Of a stretch of 64,000 bases of DNA, positions 25,212 to 33,684 are shown piece by piece; position 1 is the stretch's first letter, and each line of letters begins with the position of its first letter. The DNA lies in contig NZ_CP019285.1 of assembly GCF_000226975.2 (NCBI RefSeq), positions 2,790,001 through 2,854,000 on the forward strand, written 5' to 3'. Below the pieces are notes generated by a model. The model saw only the letters and a list, made by a program, of their open reading frames with translations, had not been told where the DNA came from and did not search any database. The position numbers and the translations under genes are program-made. This stretch comes from Halobiforma lacisalsi AJ5. GTDB lineage: Archaea > Halobacteriota > Halobacteria > Halobacteriales > Natrialbaceae.

Positions 25212-26441
25212 TCAGCCGTCGTCCGTAACCAGCAAGAGGAGGGCGAGCAGGGCACCGAGCGCGATCGAAGCGGCGAGCAGCCGGAACGAGGTCCGAAATC
25301 CGGCGACGTCCGAGAGCGCGCCGACGATCGCCGGCGCGACGGCCCCGCCGCCCATCAACAGCGTGCGGACGACGCCGAGCCCGCCGCCGGCCACGTCATC
25401 CGGGATCGCCGACATCAGGTACGCACTCCTGACGGGCCTGAACCCGTGCAGACCGAGGCCCGAAGCGACGAGCGCGCCACCGAGCGCGATCGGACCTGCG
25501 GAGCCGGTCAGTGAAACAAAGGCGACGAGCGCGGCCGCCGCGAGCCCGAGCGAGCCGACGACGATCGGGAGCCGACCGATCCGGTCGCTGAGTTCCCCGG
25601 TGACGAGCTGGACCAGGCTCGCCAGAAAGAGCGCGCTGTAGAGCAGGCCGGCCGTCGCCTCCGAGACCCCCGCGGTCTCGGTCAGATACAGTGGGGCGAA
25701 CGCGACCAGCCCGTTGTAGGTGAACGAAAACAGCAGAGTCACGGCCACGAACGTCGTGAGCCGGCGATCACGAAACAGTCCAGCGTACCGGCGGACCTCG
25801 TCGACGTCGATCCCGGTCGCTCCGGTGCCGTCGGCGGCCGCTTCCCCGGGCACTCGATCGGGGACTCGAGCCAGGAACGCGCCCGCGAGGGCGAGCCCCG
25901 CGACTCCCGCAAGGAGGAAGATCACGCGCCAGCTCTCGCCGAACGCGTAGGCGACCCCGCCCGCGGCGACGATGGCAGCCGGGGCGACGACCCCACCGAA
26001 CGCGCCGAAAGTATCGAGCACGCCCAGCGCCCGGCCCGTCCGTGCCGGGTACGCTCGAGAGAGCAACCTGACGGCGACGGTCTTGTGTGCGCCGGTGCCA
26101 GCACCCATGACGAGCATCGCCACGATCAGGACCGGGAACGGCGAGGCGACGACCAGCGAGAGGGCGGCAGCCGCGGCAACGACGGCACCGACGGCGATGA
26201 CAGTGATCGATCCGATCCGATCGGCGAGGACGCCGGACGGGAACTGCACGGCGGCGTAGATCAGCATGAAGCCGGTGAACGCCGATCCGAGAACGGCGTT
26301 CGAGACGCCGTAGCTCTCCTGGAACGGCCCGAAAAGCGGTGGAAAGGCATACCGGAGGAACTTGGCGAGAAACCAGATACCGGCGGTCAGGAGCAACACG
26401 TCGAGTTCGGCGACGCGTCGTCTCGTTCCGGACGGGGACAT
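25212..26441 (-). CDS. MFS transporter
   Basis: 409-residue major facilitator with about 12 hydrophobic helices. The loop 2-3 motif is clear (G-V-L-A-D-R-I-G) and its repeat lies in the second half (G-E-L-S-D-R-I-G-R-L). A hydrophilic central loop around 195-215 (Asp/Gly-rich) separates the two halves. Substrate cannot be deduced; neighbours give no pathway context. It starts with ATG at 26441. Confidence 0.9.
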   Translation of the reverse strand: MSPSGTRRRVAELDVLLLTAGIWFLAKFLRYAFPPLFGPFQESYGVSNAVLGSAFTGFMLIYAAVQFPSGVLADRIGSITVIAVGAVVAAAAALSLVVASPFPVLIVAMLVMGAGTGAHKTVAVRLLSRAYPARTGRALGVLDTFGAFGGVVAPAAIVAAGGVAYAFGESWRVIFLLAGVAGLALAGAFLARVPDRVPGEAAADGTGATGIDVDEVRRYAGLFRDRRLTTFVAVTLLFSFTYNGLVAFAPLYLTETAGVSEATAGLLYSALFLASLVQLVTGELSDRIGRLPIVVGSLGLAAAALVAFVSLTGSAGPIALGGALVASGLGLHGFRPVRSAYLMSAIPDDVAGGGLGVVRTLLMGGGAVAPAIVGALSDVAGFRTSFRLLAASIALGALLALLLLVTDDG

Positions 26442-26580
26442 TCTCGTTCGGGGGACTGAGTCGGCGCACCGAGAACCCTCCGATTACATCGTCGTAATCC
26501 TAGTATGCCATTTAATGTCACATAAGTGTATAGCCACTTAATCGAGAGAATTTATATTCGGGTTCGTCGCAGTAGACGGC

Positions 26581-26763
26581 ATGGCAGTGAACACGACCGC
26601 CGACTGGAGCGATCCGGCAACGTGCCCGTACTGCGGCGACGACCTCGAGTCAGCCGGAGCGGGCTTCGTCGACCACGTCGACGACAACGACCCCTGCAAA
26701 CGCGAGTTCGACCACTGGCGGAACAACATCGCGGGCGACCTCGCCGGCGAGTGGGGCGGTTAA
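26581..26763 (+). CDS. Small haloarchaeal zinc-finger-like protein (probably DUF7501)
   Basis: 60-residue protein with C15-P-Y-C18, H32 and C39 (D-H-V-D-D-N-D-P-C), arranged like a C2HC zinc finger, and a C-terminal F-D-H-W-R-N-N-I-A-G-D. It resembles a widespread haloarchaeal family that I recall as DUF7501. It has an AT-rich promoter (AGAATTTATATTCGGG, about 26546-26562). No function is known; nucleic-acid or protein binding is a guess. Confidence 0.75.
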   Translation: MAVNTTADWSDPATCPYCGDDLESAGAGFVDHVDDNDPCKREFDHWRNNIAGDLAGEWGG

Positions 26764-26936
26764 CGCTCGTATCGAAGCGCACGGCGAGGTAGTCGACGGT
26801 GGCCGTCCTCGGAACGAGTACGGAGAGGCGGTCGCTCGGAGTTGGGCCCGTCCGTCAGGATCGGAGAAAACAGCGAACGCAACGGTTCGCGTCCCGATAT
26901 CGGACGGGAAGCCCCAGAAACGGGAGCGAAACGTGG

Positions 26937-27404
26937 TCAGTCGAAATCCGGGAGGTCCTCCGGCGGTTCGTACTCGGCTTCCCAGTCGATGTACTCCTCC
27001 TTGAGCACCTCCGAGACGACCTGGCCGAACTCCGTTAACTCGGCGTTGATCGACGAGACCGTCCCCCAGGTGTCGAGTTCGGGGTGGTACTCCCGTGCCT
27101 GCCAGTCTTCCGGAATGCCGGGTGCGTGATAGCCGACGCGGTCGGCGAAGTCGTCCCAGAAGAAGTCGAACTCCGAGAAGAGTTCGAGGTCCCGGGCGAT
27201 CTCGTACTCCCGTTCCTCGAGGTCGGTCTCCTCCCGCCAGGCCTCGAACGATTCCTCCCAGGCCCCCTCCTCGAGGAACGTCTGGAGCTCCTCTCGGCGG
27301 TAGTCGACGTCGGTCCCGTCGGCGCTGATCGTCGCGTCCTCGTACTCGTTCGGATCGACGAACTCCAGTTCCGGCGGCGCAGGGGGTTCGACCTCGAGTG
27401 CCAT
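26937..27404 (-). CDS. Acidic haloarchaeal hypothetical protein
   Basis: 155-residue protein, no recognised domain. Very acidic with many aromatic residues (F-S-E-F-D-F-F-W-D-D-F-A-D-R-V-G-Y), predicted mostly helical and soluble. ATG 27404 is chosen; the frame extends 18 codons upstream in a less coding-like stretch. The conserved look of W-x-A-R-E-Y-H-P-E-L suggests a genuine haloarchaeal family rather than a chance frame. Confidence 0.75.
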   Translation of the reverse strand: MALEVEPPAPPELEFVDPNEYEDATISADGTDVDYRREELQTFLEEGAWEESFEAWREETDLEEREYEIARDLELFSEFDFFWDDFADRVGYHAPGIPEDWQAREYHPELDTWGTVSSINAELTEFGQVVSEVLKEEYIDWEAEYEPPEDLPDFD

Positions 27405-27673
27405 GCGCGTGGCTACGGCCGGTTCGGGGATAAGAATTCCCACCTCGGGTGCGCGCAAGGCCGGACGGCTACGGTCCGGCTCCGGGTCATCGTGACCCGC
27501 AGCGACAGCGCGAGGTGGCCGATCTGCTTTCGTAGTCGGCGAGAAATATCTATATTCTTTCCATTAGAGAGACCCCAGATGACGGAGCAAAGAGCAACTC
27601 TCTGGTTCGAACGTCGAACGCGTTCGACAAAAGTACCAAATAGCGTTTACAACACCCGTGTGTCCATCCTCGT

Positions 27674-28366
27674 ATGGAACAGCGCTTCCATCGGTACGGA
27701 CGGCGTCGCGTGCTCGGCGCGATCGGTGCCGGCACCGCGCTCGGACTGGCAGGCTGTCTCGACGACGACTCGACCGACGACAACGACCCGAACGACGGGG
27801 CAGACGGAACCGACGAGACGTCTGACGGGGAGTCTGACTCGAGTGACGCCGATGCCAACGACAATACCGACGAGAATACCGACGATACCCCCTCGGTCGA
27901 AGAGGCCGTGGCGTTCCCGGAGGGGCGGGAGTGTACCGTCTGTAACATGATCGTCGCCGACCATCCCGACTGGAATGCCCAGCTAGTACACGAGGACGGG
28001 CATCGCGAGTTTTTCTGCTCGACAGGCTGTCTGGCCGCCTACTACGCGGTTCCGGAAACGTTCGACGGTCCGGAAACGGAGATCGAAGGCGTCTGGGTGA
28101 CCGACTACGAGAGCGGCGACCTCGTCGACGCGTCCGACGCGTCGTTCGTCCGGGTATCCGATCCCGATCACGTCGACGACGTCATGACGCGCAATCCAAC
28201 CCCGTTCGCCGATCGGGACGAGGCCGAATCGTTCGTCGGCGAGTTCGACGCGTACGACGAGGACGACATCCTCGAACTCTCGGCGTTCGACCGGGACCTC
28301 GCGGAGTACTACCGTGGGAACCTCCTCGAGGGGAACGACGGCGGCGATAACGGACACGATCACTGA
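27674..28366 (+). CDS. nosL: NosL-like copper-binding lipoprotein
   Basis: 230-residue exported lipoprotein. The twin-arginine signal has R10-R11-R12-V-L-G and a lipobox L-A-G-C28. A long Asp/Ser/Thr linker (29-75) follows. The NosL domain has C87-T-V-C90-N-M92, the Cu(I)-binding motif, then F-F-C115-S-T-G-C119-L-A-A-Y. NosL delivers copper to N2O reductase in denitrifiers, but no nosZ/nosD genes are here, so another copper protein may be the client. It ends in a His-containing tail (G-H-D-H). The adjacent membrane gene (38 bp on) may be co-transcribed. Confidence 0.9.
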   Translation: MEQRFHRYGRRRVLGAIGAGTALGLAGCLDDDSTDDNDPNDGADGTDETSDGESDSSDADANDNTDENTDDTPSVEEAVAFPEGRECTVCNMIVADHPDWNAQLVHEDGHREFFCSTGCLAAYYAVPETFDGPETEIEGVWVTDYESGDLVDASDASFVRVSDPDHVDDVMTRNPTPFADRDEAESFVGEFDAYDEDDILELSAFDRDLAEYYRGNLLEGNDGGDNGHDH

Positions 28367-28404
28367 CCGCACAGAGCGATCTGCGGCGGCTATAACCCGG
28401 AGGC

Positions 28405-28845
28405 GTGACAGTGTTTCGCTACGTCGGTACACGCAACCCCCCGCTCGATCCTCGGCAATCGGAGGCGATAGCCGACGCATCCGCGCTTCCGGTCGGTGAC
28501 TGGCTGCCACCGTCGATCGCGCCGCTGTTGTTCGCGATCGTCGCGTTCGCCGCGGTCGGGACCCTGACGCTTTTCATCGTCGGCCTGATCGGGTACGCGC
28601 GACGCTCGACGTTCCGCTATCGCGTGCTGACGGTCGCCCTCGGCGCGCTGGTCGTCCGTTCGATCGTCGGCGCGGGCACCACATTCGGGCTCGTCCCGAT
28701 GGTGGTCCACCACCTCGTCGGGCACGGGGCCGACCTCCTCGTCGCGTGGCTCTTGCTGTATCTGCTCTACTGCGAGCGGGGAACCACCGTTCGTGAAGCC
28801 GATATCGATGCGGCAACCGAACTCGAGATGAAGCGAGACGAGTGA
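28405..28845 (+). CDS. Membrane protein downstream of nosL, unknown function
   Basis: 146-residue protein starting at GTG 28405 (GTG 28411 is equally possible), preceded by a CCGGAGG Shine-Dalgarno. Three hydrophobic segments, roughly 38-62, 72-92 and 100-125, the last carrying H-H-L-V-G-H in which paired His residues could bind metal or heme. A hydrophilic tail follows. Position behind nosL suggests a link to copper or respiratory-chain assembly (inference). Not assigned to a family with confidence. Confidence 0.72.
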   Translation: MTVFRYVGTRNPPLDPRQSEAIADASALPVGDWLPPSIAPLLFAIVAFAAVGTLTLFIVGLIGYARRSTFRYRVLTVALGALVVRSIVGAGTTFGLVPMVVHHLVGHGADLLVAWLLLYLLYCERGTTVREADIDAATELEMKRDE

Positions 28846-28882
28846 ACCCTACAGTTATTCCGACGACGACCCTATACCCGCT

Positions 28883-29290
28883 ATGGGCAGCGACGGCGGC
28901 AGGGACTACAGTCCCACCGAGATCTTCGCGATCAAGTTCGTGCTGGCCGACGTCATCATCATCGCGGCGTTGGTACTGGCCGGTCCGTGGGTCGCGGTCG
29001 CCATCACCGGCCTGTTCGTCCTCAGTTTCCTGCTCCTGTGGTATCTGATTCAGGCAGAGCCGTTCGCCGACGATGAGCCGATGGGAGAGCGGGAAGTGGC
29101 GAGCGAGGACGCCGGCGTCGACCCCGTCACGAAACTCCAGCAGCGGTACGCCGCGGGCGAACTCTCCGACGCCGAGTTCGAGGCAAAACTCGAGCGCCTG
29201 ATCGAGGGCAACGAGCGGGCCGAGAGCGCAGGGATCGACACCGAAGAACTGGAACTGGAACTCGAGTTCGAGCGCTCCGGTCCCGAGTGA
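28883..29290 (+). CDS. SHOCT-domain membrane protein
   Basis: 135-residue protein with two adjacent N-terminal membrane helices (about 18-58), an acidic stretch, then a short C-terminal SHOCT motif (L-Q-Q-R-Y-A-A-G-E-L-S-D-A-E-F-E-A-K-L) near 88-108, and a Glu-rich tail. SHOCT motifs are oligomerisation or interaction segments in many prokaryotic membrane proteins. Function unknown. Confidence 0.85.
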   Translation: MGSDGGRDYSPTEIFAIKFVLADVIIIAALVLAGPWVAVAITGLFVLSFLLLWYLIQAEPFADDEPMGEREVASEDAGVDPVTKLQQRYAAGELSDAEFEAKLERLIEGNERAESAGIDTEELELELEFERSGPE

Positions 29291-29355
29291 GTCGGGATGC
29301 GGAGCCGTCACCGCGAACCAAACACTCAATCGCCGTCCGGCCCTACTACTGTGTG

Positions 29356-30273
29356 ATGACCGACTACGAGGGCGCGATCCTGGACGTGGACGGGACGATC
29401 GTCCGGGGCGACCAGTTGATCCCGGGGGCGAGCGACGGCCTCCGGGCGCTCGAGGACGCGGGCGTCTCCCGGCTGCTGTTTTCGAACAATCCGACCCGGG
29501 GGAGCGACCACTACCGGGAGAAACTCGCGCCCCACGGCGTCGACATCGGACCCGACCGCGTGTTGACCTCCGCGACGGTGAGCGCGTCGTATCTCGCCCG
29601 GAACCACCCCGACGCACACGTCTACCTCGTCGGCGGGAACCGTCTCGCGTCGATCCTCGAGGACGCGGCGATAAGCGTAACCGACGATCCCGAGGCCGCG
29701 GACGTCGTGTTGGGCTCGTTCGACCGGGGGTTCTCCTACGGCACGCTCGGGGACGCGCTGCGGGCCTTCGAGAACGAGCGCGTCGGCGAAACCGAGGGCC
29801 AAACGGCGAGTTCTGGGGCTCGGGCGAACGGGGGTGCCGACGGCGATGATGACGGCGAGATGGACGGCGACGCCGACGCCAACGCTGGCGCTGGCGCTGT
29901 TACCATTGACGGCCCCGTCCCCTTCTACGGCACCGATCCCGACGCGACGATACCCGTCGAGAACGGGACGATCCCGGGATCGGGCGCGATCCTCGCCGCG
30001 ATGGAGGCCGTCGCCGGCCGCGAACCCGATGCCGTCCTCGGCAAGCCGTCCGACGTCGCCGCCGACGCTGCGCTGGATCGGCTCGGCGTCGCTCCCGAAT
30101 CGGTCCTCGTCGTCGGCGACCGGCTGGACACGGACATTGCGCTCGGCAACCGGGCCGGGATGACGACCGCGGTGGTCCTCTCGGGGGTGACCGACCGTGC
30201 GACCCTCGAGGAATCGCCGATCCAGCCGGATTACGTCCTCGAGTCGCTCGGGGAGGTCGAGCGGTTGCTCTGA
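29356..30273 (+). CDS. HAD-IIA family phosphatase (NagD/AraL-like)
   Basis: 305-residue HAD hydrolase. Motif I D-V-D-G-T-I (8-13), motif II S-N-N-P-T-R, and C-terminal motif III/IV L-G-K-P-S-D and V-G-D-R-L-D-T-D-I all intact, so it should be an active sugar- or nucleotide-phosphate phosphatase. The subclass IIA cap lies between. An Asp/Gly/Ala low-complexity insertion (about residues 155-180) interrupts the cap region. The frame begins at 29287; ATG 29356 is the family start. The stop codon is shared by a palindromic repeat (next entry). Confidence 0.92.
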   Translation: MTDYEGAILDVDGTIVRGDQLIPGASDGLRALEDAGVSRLLFSNNPTRGSDHYREKLAPHGVDIGPDRVLTSATVSASYLARNHPDAHVYLVGGNRLASILEDAAISVTDDPEAADVVLGSFDRGFSYGTLGDALRAFENERVGETEGQTASSGARANGGADGDDDGEMDGDADANAGAGAVTIDGPVPFYGTDPDATIPVENGTIPGSGAILAAMEAVAGREPDAVLGKPSDVAADAALDRLGVAPESVLVVGDRLDTDIALGNRAGMTTAVVLSGVTDRATLEESPIQPDYVLESLGEVERLL

Positions 30274-30354
30274 TACGGCTTGCTGTATCGATTTCCCGGC
30301 GCAACCGCCGCCCGGGTCGCGGGTGTGCCGGCACTGACGGACAGGAACCCGTAT
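30273..30354. repeat. 82-bp palindromic repeat, copy 1
   Basis: Bounded by ATACGGCTTGCTGT and ACAGGAACCCGTAT, 14-bp ends that are inverted repeats with two mismatches. An inner stem (element positions 24-34 with 49-59) can pair at 10 of 11 positions. It begins on the final A of the HAD-phosphatase TGA stop. A second copy, same length and about 68% identical by my hand count, is at 58009-58090. Confidence 0.75.
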
Positions 30355-30419
30355 GAGTCGGGCCGAATTCCGTCCTCTTCGGGAAAACGTATTTGCCGAA
30401 CGGGTTGCTATACTCACAT

Positions 30420-30632
30420 ATGAGGGACCGACTCACCAACGTGCTTCGAAGGGCCCGCTACGCAGCGATCGGGGCAGCCATCGGAGCCGCAATCGGGGCA
30501 CTGTTCAGTCGAAACGCCGCGAGTACCGGGGGCGCGATCGGGGGCCTCGTCGGCGCCATCGTCGCGGAGACGAGGGAAACGGCCGACGAACTGCTCGAGG
30601 AAGCCAAAGAACGAACCGGGAAGACGGACTGA
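30420..30632 (+). CDS. Small glycine-zipper membrane protein
   Basis: 70-residue protein: basic N-terminus (R-D-R-L-T-N-V-L-R-R-A-R), then A-A-I-G-A-A-I-G-A-A-I-G-A-L-F and G-G-A-I-G-G-L-V-G-A-I-V-A, two Gly/Ala zipper helices likely to insert in or associate with the membrane, and an acidic/amphipathic end. ATG 30420 follows the repeat element and a CGTATTTGCCG element at about 30388-30398 which may be its promoter. Unknown function. Confidence 0.7.
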   Translation: MRDRLTNVLRRARYAAIGAAIGAAIGALFSRNAASTGGAIGGLVGAIVAETRETADELLEEAKERTGKTD

Positions 30633-30763
30633 CGGGCCGACCGCCGCCGTTCCTTTTATACTGAATTGCGAGGCGAATACCCCGACCCACCGTGGTCGGG
30701 TATGAAGCCGACAACTCGTGATACAAACCATTAAGAAACAATACGACGAATCAAGAGACAGCG

Positions 30764-32005
30764 ATGGAATACAGTCACCGCTACCACGCCTACCCAACAC
30801 AAGAGGTAGCGGCTGAACTGGAACATCATCTTGACGTTCATCGCCAACTCTACAACCACGTCCGATGTGACTACGAACAAGCCCCGGAAGACGACAAGCC
30901 GAGCGAGTACGACCAGAACAACAAACTTCCCGAGTGGAAACGCAAGTGGCCGGTTTTCGGTGAACTGCACTCGAAGGCCGCACAAGCTACCGTCGCTCGT
31001 TTTCACCGTAACCTCTCGAACCTTCGTAAGAAAAAGGAGAAAGGGTACAAGGTTGGTCGGCTCAAACGGCAAGCACCCACTGAGTACCAGAGCGTGACGT
31101 ACAGTCAGTCTGGTTTTGACCTCGATGAAAAGAGGGGCTACGACAAATACGCATACGTTCGCTTCAGCAAGATTGGCTGGGTCAAAATCCGGTATTCTCG
31201 CCCGATTCCCGACCACACCACCATCAAAGAAGTCACATTCAAGAAAGAGACGACTGGCGAGTGGTTCGTGTCCTTCGGTCTGGAAACCGACGACACCGAC
31301 TTGCCCGAGAAACCCGACGTGGAGTCGCTCGACACGAGCAACAGTGTCGGGATTGACCTCGGCATCCTCAACTACATCCACACATCGGACGGTAAGACCG
31401 TGGATTGGCTCGACCTCGAAGACGACTACGAGCGACTCCGACGCGAGCAACGCAAACTCTCACGGAAAGAGAAGGGGTCGAACAACTACGAGAAACAACG
31501 GCGAGAAGTGGCGAAGGGTAAGCGCCATCTCAAGCGGAAGGTGCTGGACTATCAGCACAAGATTACGACGTGGCTCGTCAAAGAGTACGACGCCGTGTTC
31601 GTGGAAGACCTCAACGTATCAGGGATGCTTCAGGGAGAGGGGAACGCTCGGAACAAGCAGGATGTGGCGTGGCGACAGTTCATCACGCTCCTCGAATACA
31701 AGGCCGACCTCTACGGCGCTCACGTTGTTCAGGTCGAAGCACGAGGGACGACGAAGGAGTGCGCGTCGTGTGGTGTGGAGACGGCGAAGCCCATCTGGGT
31801 CAGGGAACACTCCTGCCCGTCGTGTGGGTTCAAGACAGATCGGGACGCAAATGCGGCGATGAACGTCTTGCAGAGAGGGTTTTCTGAATTAGGGCTGGGA
31901 TGGCCCGAATCAACGCCTGTGGAGACTGTGACCGCTACGGGCACCGCTGATTTTCAGCGCGTGTCTGCAAGTCACGTCATCGAAACAGGAAGCCTGCCCT
32001 CGTGA
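30764..32005 (+). CDS. tnpB: TnpB RNA-guided endonuclease (IS200/IS605 family)
   Basis: 413-residue TnpB. The RuvC catalytic residues appear intact: D198 (V-G-I-D-L-G), E281 (V-F-V-E-D-L-N) and D361 (T-D-R-D-A-N-A-A-M-N). The zinc finger C333-A-S-C336 / C351-P-S-C354 is complete. The N-terminal wedge/REC region includes H-R-Q-L-Y-N. TnpB proteins cut DNA at a TAM-adjacent site chosen by an omega-RNA made from the element's right end and favour retention of the element. No frameshift or stop is seen, so it may be functional. Confidence 0.95.
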   Translation: MEYSHRYHAYPTQEVAAELEHHLDVHRQLYNHVRCDYEQAPEDDKPSEYDQNNKLPEWKRKWPVFGELHSKAAQATVARFHRNLSNLRKKKEKGYKVGRLKRQAPTEYQSVTYSQSGFDLDEKRGYDKYAYVRFSKIGWVKIRYSRPIPDHTTIKEVTFKKETTGEWFVSFGLETDDTDLPEKPDVESLDTSNSVGIDLGILNYIHTSDGKTVDWLDLEDDYERLRREQRKLSRKEKGSNNYEKQRREVAKGKRHLKRKVLDYQHKITTWLVKEYDAVFVEDLNVSGMLQGEGNARNKQDVAWRQFITLLEYKADLYGAHVVQVEARGTTKECASCGVETAKPIWVREHSCPSCGFKTDRDANAAMNVLQRGFSELGLGWPESTPVETVTATGTADFQRVSASHVIETGSLPS

Positions 32006-32046
32006 GAACAGGATTCCCCGCGCCACCGTGCGCGGGGTAACATTCA
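31850..32046 (+). ncRNA. Predicted omega-RNA (sense-overlapping RNA) at the right end of tnpB
   Basis: In IS1341-type elements of haloarchaea, sense-overlapping transcripts cover the 3' end of tnpB, and TnpB omega-RNAs end at the right element boundary with the guide reading into flanking DNA. Here the 3' tnpB codons plus the CCCCGCGC hairpin (32016-32037) match that arrangement. The guide would start just after about 32046, within the peptidase gene's 5' region. The 5' limit is approximate. Confidence 0.45.
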
Positions 32047-32073
32047 ATGTACAGCCGTCCGACCGAGGGATGG

Positions 32074-33132
32074 ATGAGCGACTTCGTTACGCCACCGCCG
32101 CTCGAGCGTGGCGACCGGATCGCGGTCGTGGCACCGGCGTCGAACCCCCGGTCGGAGTTTCCGCACGTCTACGACCTCGGCCTCGAGCGGCTCCGCGAGG
32201 TGTTCGACCTCGAGCCCGTCGAGTACCCGACGGTCTCGATGACCGACGAGGAGCTATCGGGCGCGGAGGGTCCCGAAGCGCGTGCGAAAGACCTGATGGA
32301 CGCCTTCGAGGATCCCGACGTCGACGGCGTCGTGGCCGTCATCGGCGGTAACGACCAGATCGGCGTCCTCGAGCACCTCGAGCCGGACGTCTTCCGGAAG
32401 AACCCAACCCGGTTCTACGGCTACAGTGACAACACGAACCTCGCGCTATACCTCTGGAACCTCGGGATCGTCTCCTACCAGGGACCGATGGTCTTCACCG
32501 AACTGGGGATGGACGGCTCCATGTTCGAGTACGGTATCGAGTACGCCGAACGCGCCTTCTTCGAGGAGTCGCTCGGCGAACTCCGGCCCGCCGACCGCTT
32601 CACGGACGAACCCGGCGACTGGACCGATCCGAACGATATCGAGGAGCCGCGGAACACCGAATCCAACCCCGGCTGGCAGTGGGCCGGCGGCGACGACCCC
32701 GTCTCGGGGCGCGTCTGGGGCGGCTGCCTCGAGATACTCGACCAGCAGTTCCTCGCCGGCCGCTACCTCCCCGACGAGGACGACCTCGAGGGAACGATCC
32801 TCGCGCTCGAGACCTCGGAGGAACTCCCGGAACCGACCTGGGTGGCAGGGGCACTCCGGGCGCTCGGCGAACGGGGGCTGCTCGAGCGGTTCGACGGCGT
32901 CCTCGTCGGTCGGCCGCCGGCCCGCTCGCACCTCGAGGATCGGCCGCCCGAGCGCCGCGAGACCTACCGGGAGAACCAGCGAACGGCGATCGAGGAGGTG
33001 TTCGCGACGTACAACCCGTCGGCGCCGATCGTCTTCGACGTCGACTTCGGCCACACGTACCCGACCGCACCGATCCCGATCGGCGGGCGCGTCGAGATCG
33101 ATCCCGGGGCAGAACGGATCCGCTTCGAGTAG
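32074..33132 (+). CDS. S66 family peptidase (LD-carboxypeptidase/MccF-like)
   Basis: 352-residue serine peptidase of family S66. The Ser-Glu-His triad is visible as S118 (F-Y-G-Y-S-D-N-T), E246 (A-L-E-T-S-E-E) and H327 (D-F-G-H-T-Y-P). Arrangement and length favour the MccF-like branch, which hydrolyses peptidyl-nucleotide/amide bonds, over murein LD-carboxypeptidase, and haloarchaea lack murein. ATG 32074 is the family start. The TnpB element ends about 28 bp upstream, so the native promoter has probably been displaced or replaced. Confidence 0.9.
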   Translation: MSDFVTPPPLERGDRIAVVAPASNPRSEFPHVYDLGLERLREVFDLEPVEYPTVSMTDEELSGAEGPEARAKDLMDAFEDPDVDGVVAVIGGNDQIGVLEHLEPDVFRKNPTRFYGYSDNTNLALYLWNLGIVSYQGPMVFTELGMDGSMFEYGIEYAERAFFEESLGELRPADRFTDEPGDWTDPNDIEEPRNTESNPGWQWAGGDDPVSGRVWGGCLEILDQQFLAGRYLPDEDDLEGTILALETSEELPEPTWVAGALRALGERGLLERFDGVLVGRPPARSHLEDRPPERRETYRENQRTAIEEVFATYNPSAPIVFDVDFGHTYPTAPIPIGGRVEIDPGAERIRFE

Positions 33133-33141
33133 AAGCGACGA

Positions 33142-33585
33142 TCAGTTCCCGTTCTCTCCGTCGATCGCTTCCCGTCGCAACCGTTCTTCCTCCTCCGTGG
33201 AGACCGTCAATTCGGGGACCGTCGTCGGCTTGTTGTTTTCGTCGATCGCGACGTAGACGAAGTACGATTCGGTCGTCTTCTCCCGCTCGCGCGTTCGCAG
33301 GTCCTCGCGCTCGGCGACCAGCCGCACCTTCACGCTCGAGGTGCCCGCCTCGTAGACGTAGGCGGTGATGTAGGCGGTGTCACCGACTGGAATCGGCCGC
33401 TCGAAGTTCATGCTGTTGACCCGTGCGGTGACGCAGGTTTCGCCGGAGAACCGCATCGCGGACATCGCCCCGACCTCGTCCATCCACTTCATCACGTTCC
33501 CCCCGTGGGCGACCTCGAGCATGTTGGCGTGGTTGGGCTGGACCATCTCCCGGTTCTCCACTACCGTCTCGATCAGATCGGTCAT
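33142..33585 (-). CDS. Acyl-CoA thioesterase (hotdog fold)
   Basis: 147-residue single hotdog domain of the YciA/cytosolic acyl-CoA hydrolase type. Diagnostic: N-H-A-N-M-L-x-x-A-H-G-G-N-V-M-K-W-M-D-E, then V-T-A-R-V-N-S-M-N-F. The Asp of W-M-D is the usual catalytic acid. It would hydrolyse acyl-CoA esters in the cytoplasm. Convergent with the S66 gene, 9 bp apart. Confidence 0.93.
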   Translation of the reverse strand: MTDLIETVVENREMVQPNHANMLEVAHGGNVMKWMDEVGAMSAMRFSGETCVTARVNSMNFERPIPVGDTAYITAYVYEAGTSSVKVRLVAEREDLRTREREKTTESYFVYVAIDENNKPTTVPELTVSTEEEERLRREAIDGENGN

Positions 33586-33684
33586 CGGTCTACGTTCCGC
33601 CAGGACGGTTTTGATTCTTTCACTCCGCGCCCGCGCACCGGTCGGTTCGACACTGGTAAAAGTCGCGGCCGAGTTGAACCGCTA

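Larger units (their letters stand above)
30678..32046 (+). mobile_element. TnpB-only IS200/IS605-type (IS1341-like) element
   Basis: One tnpB gene with subterminal hairpins on both sides and no tnpA. Left: CCCCGACC-CACCGT-GGTCGGG (within 30678-30702, 7 bp). Right: CCCCGCGC-CACCGT-GCGCGGGG (32016-32037, perfect 8 bp). Both have the identical loop CACCGT, the kind of imperfect palindrome recognised by TnpA in this family. Exact ends are uncertain; the right end probably lies in TAACATTCAATG just before the peptidase gene. Base composition is visibly more AT-rich than the flanks. Mobilisation would need TnpA in trans. Confidence 0.8.

Noticed and set aside
27674-28845. A nitrous-oxide reductase (nos) operon
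   Set aside because: Only a NosL-like lipoprotein and one membrane protein are present; no nosZ, nosD, nosF or nosY.
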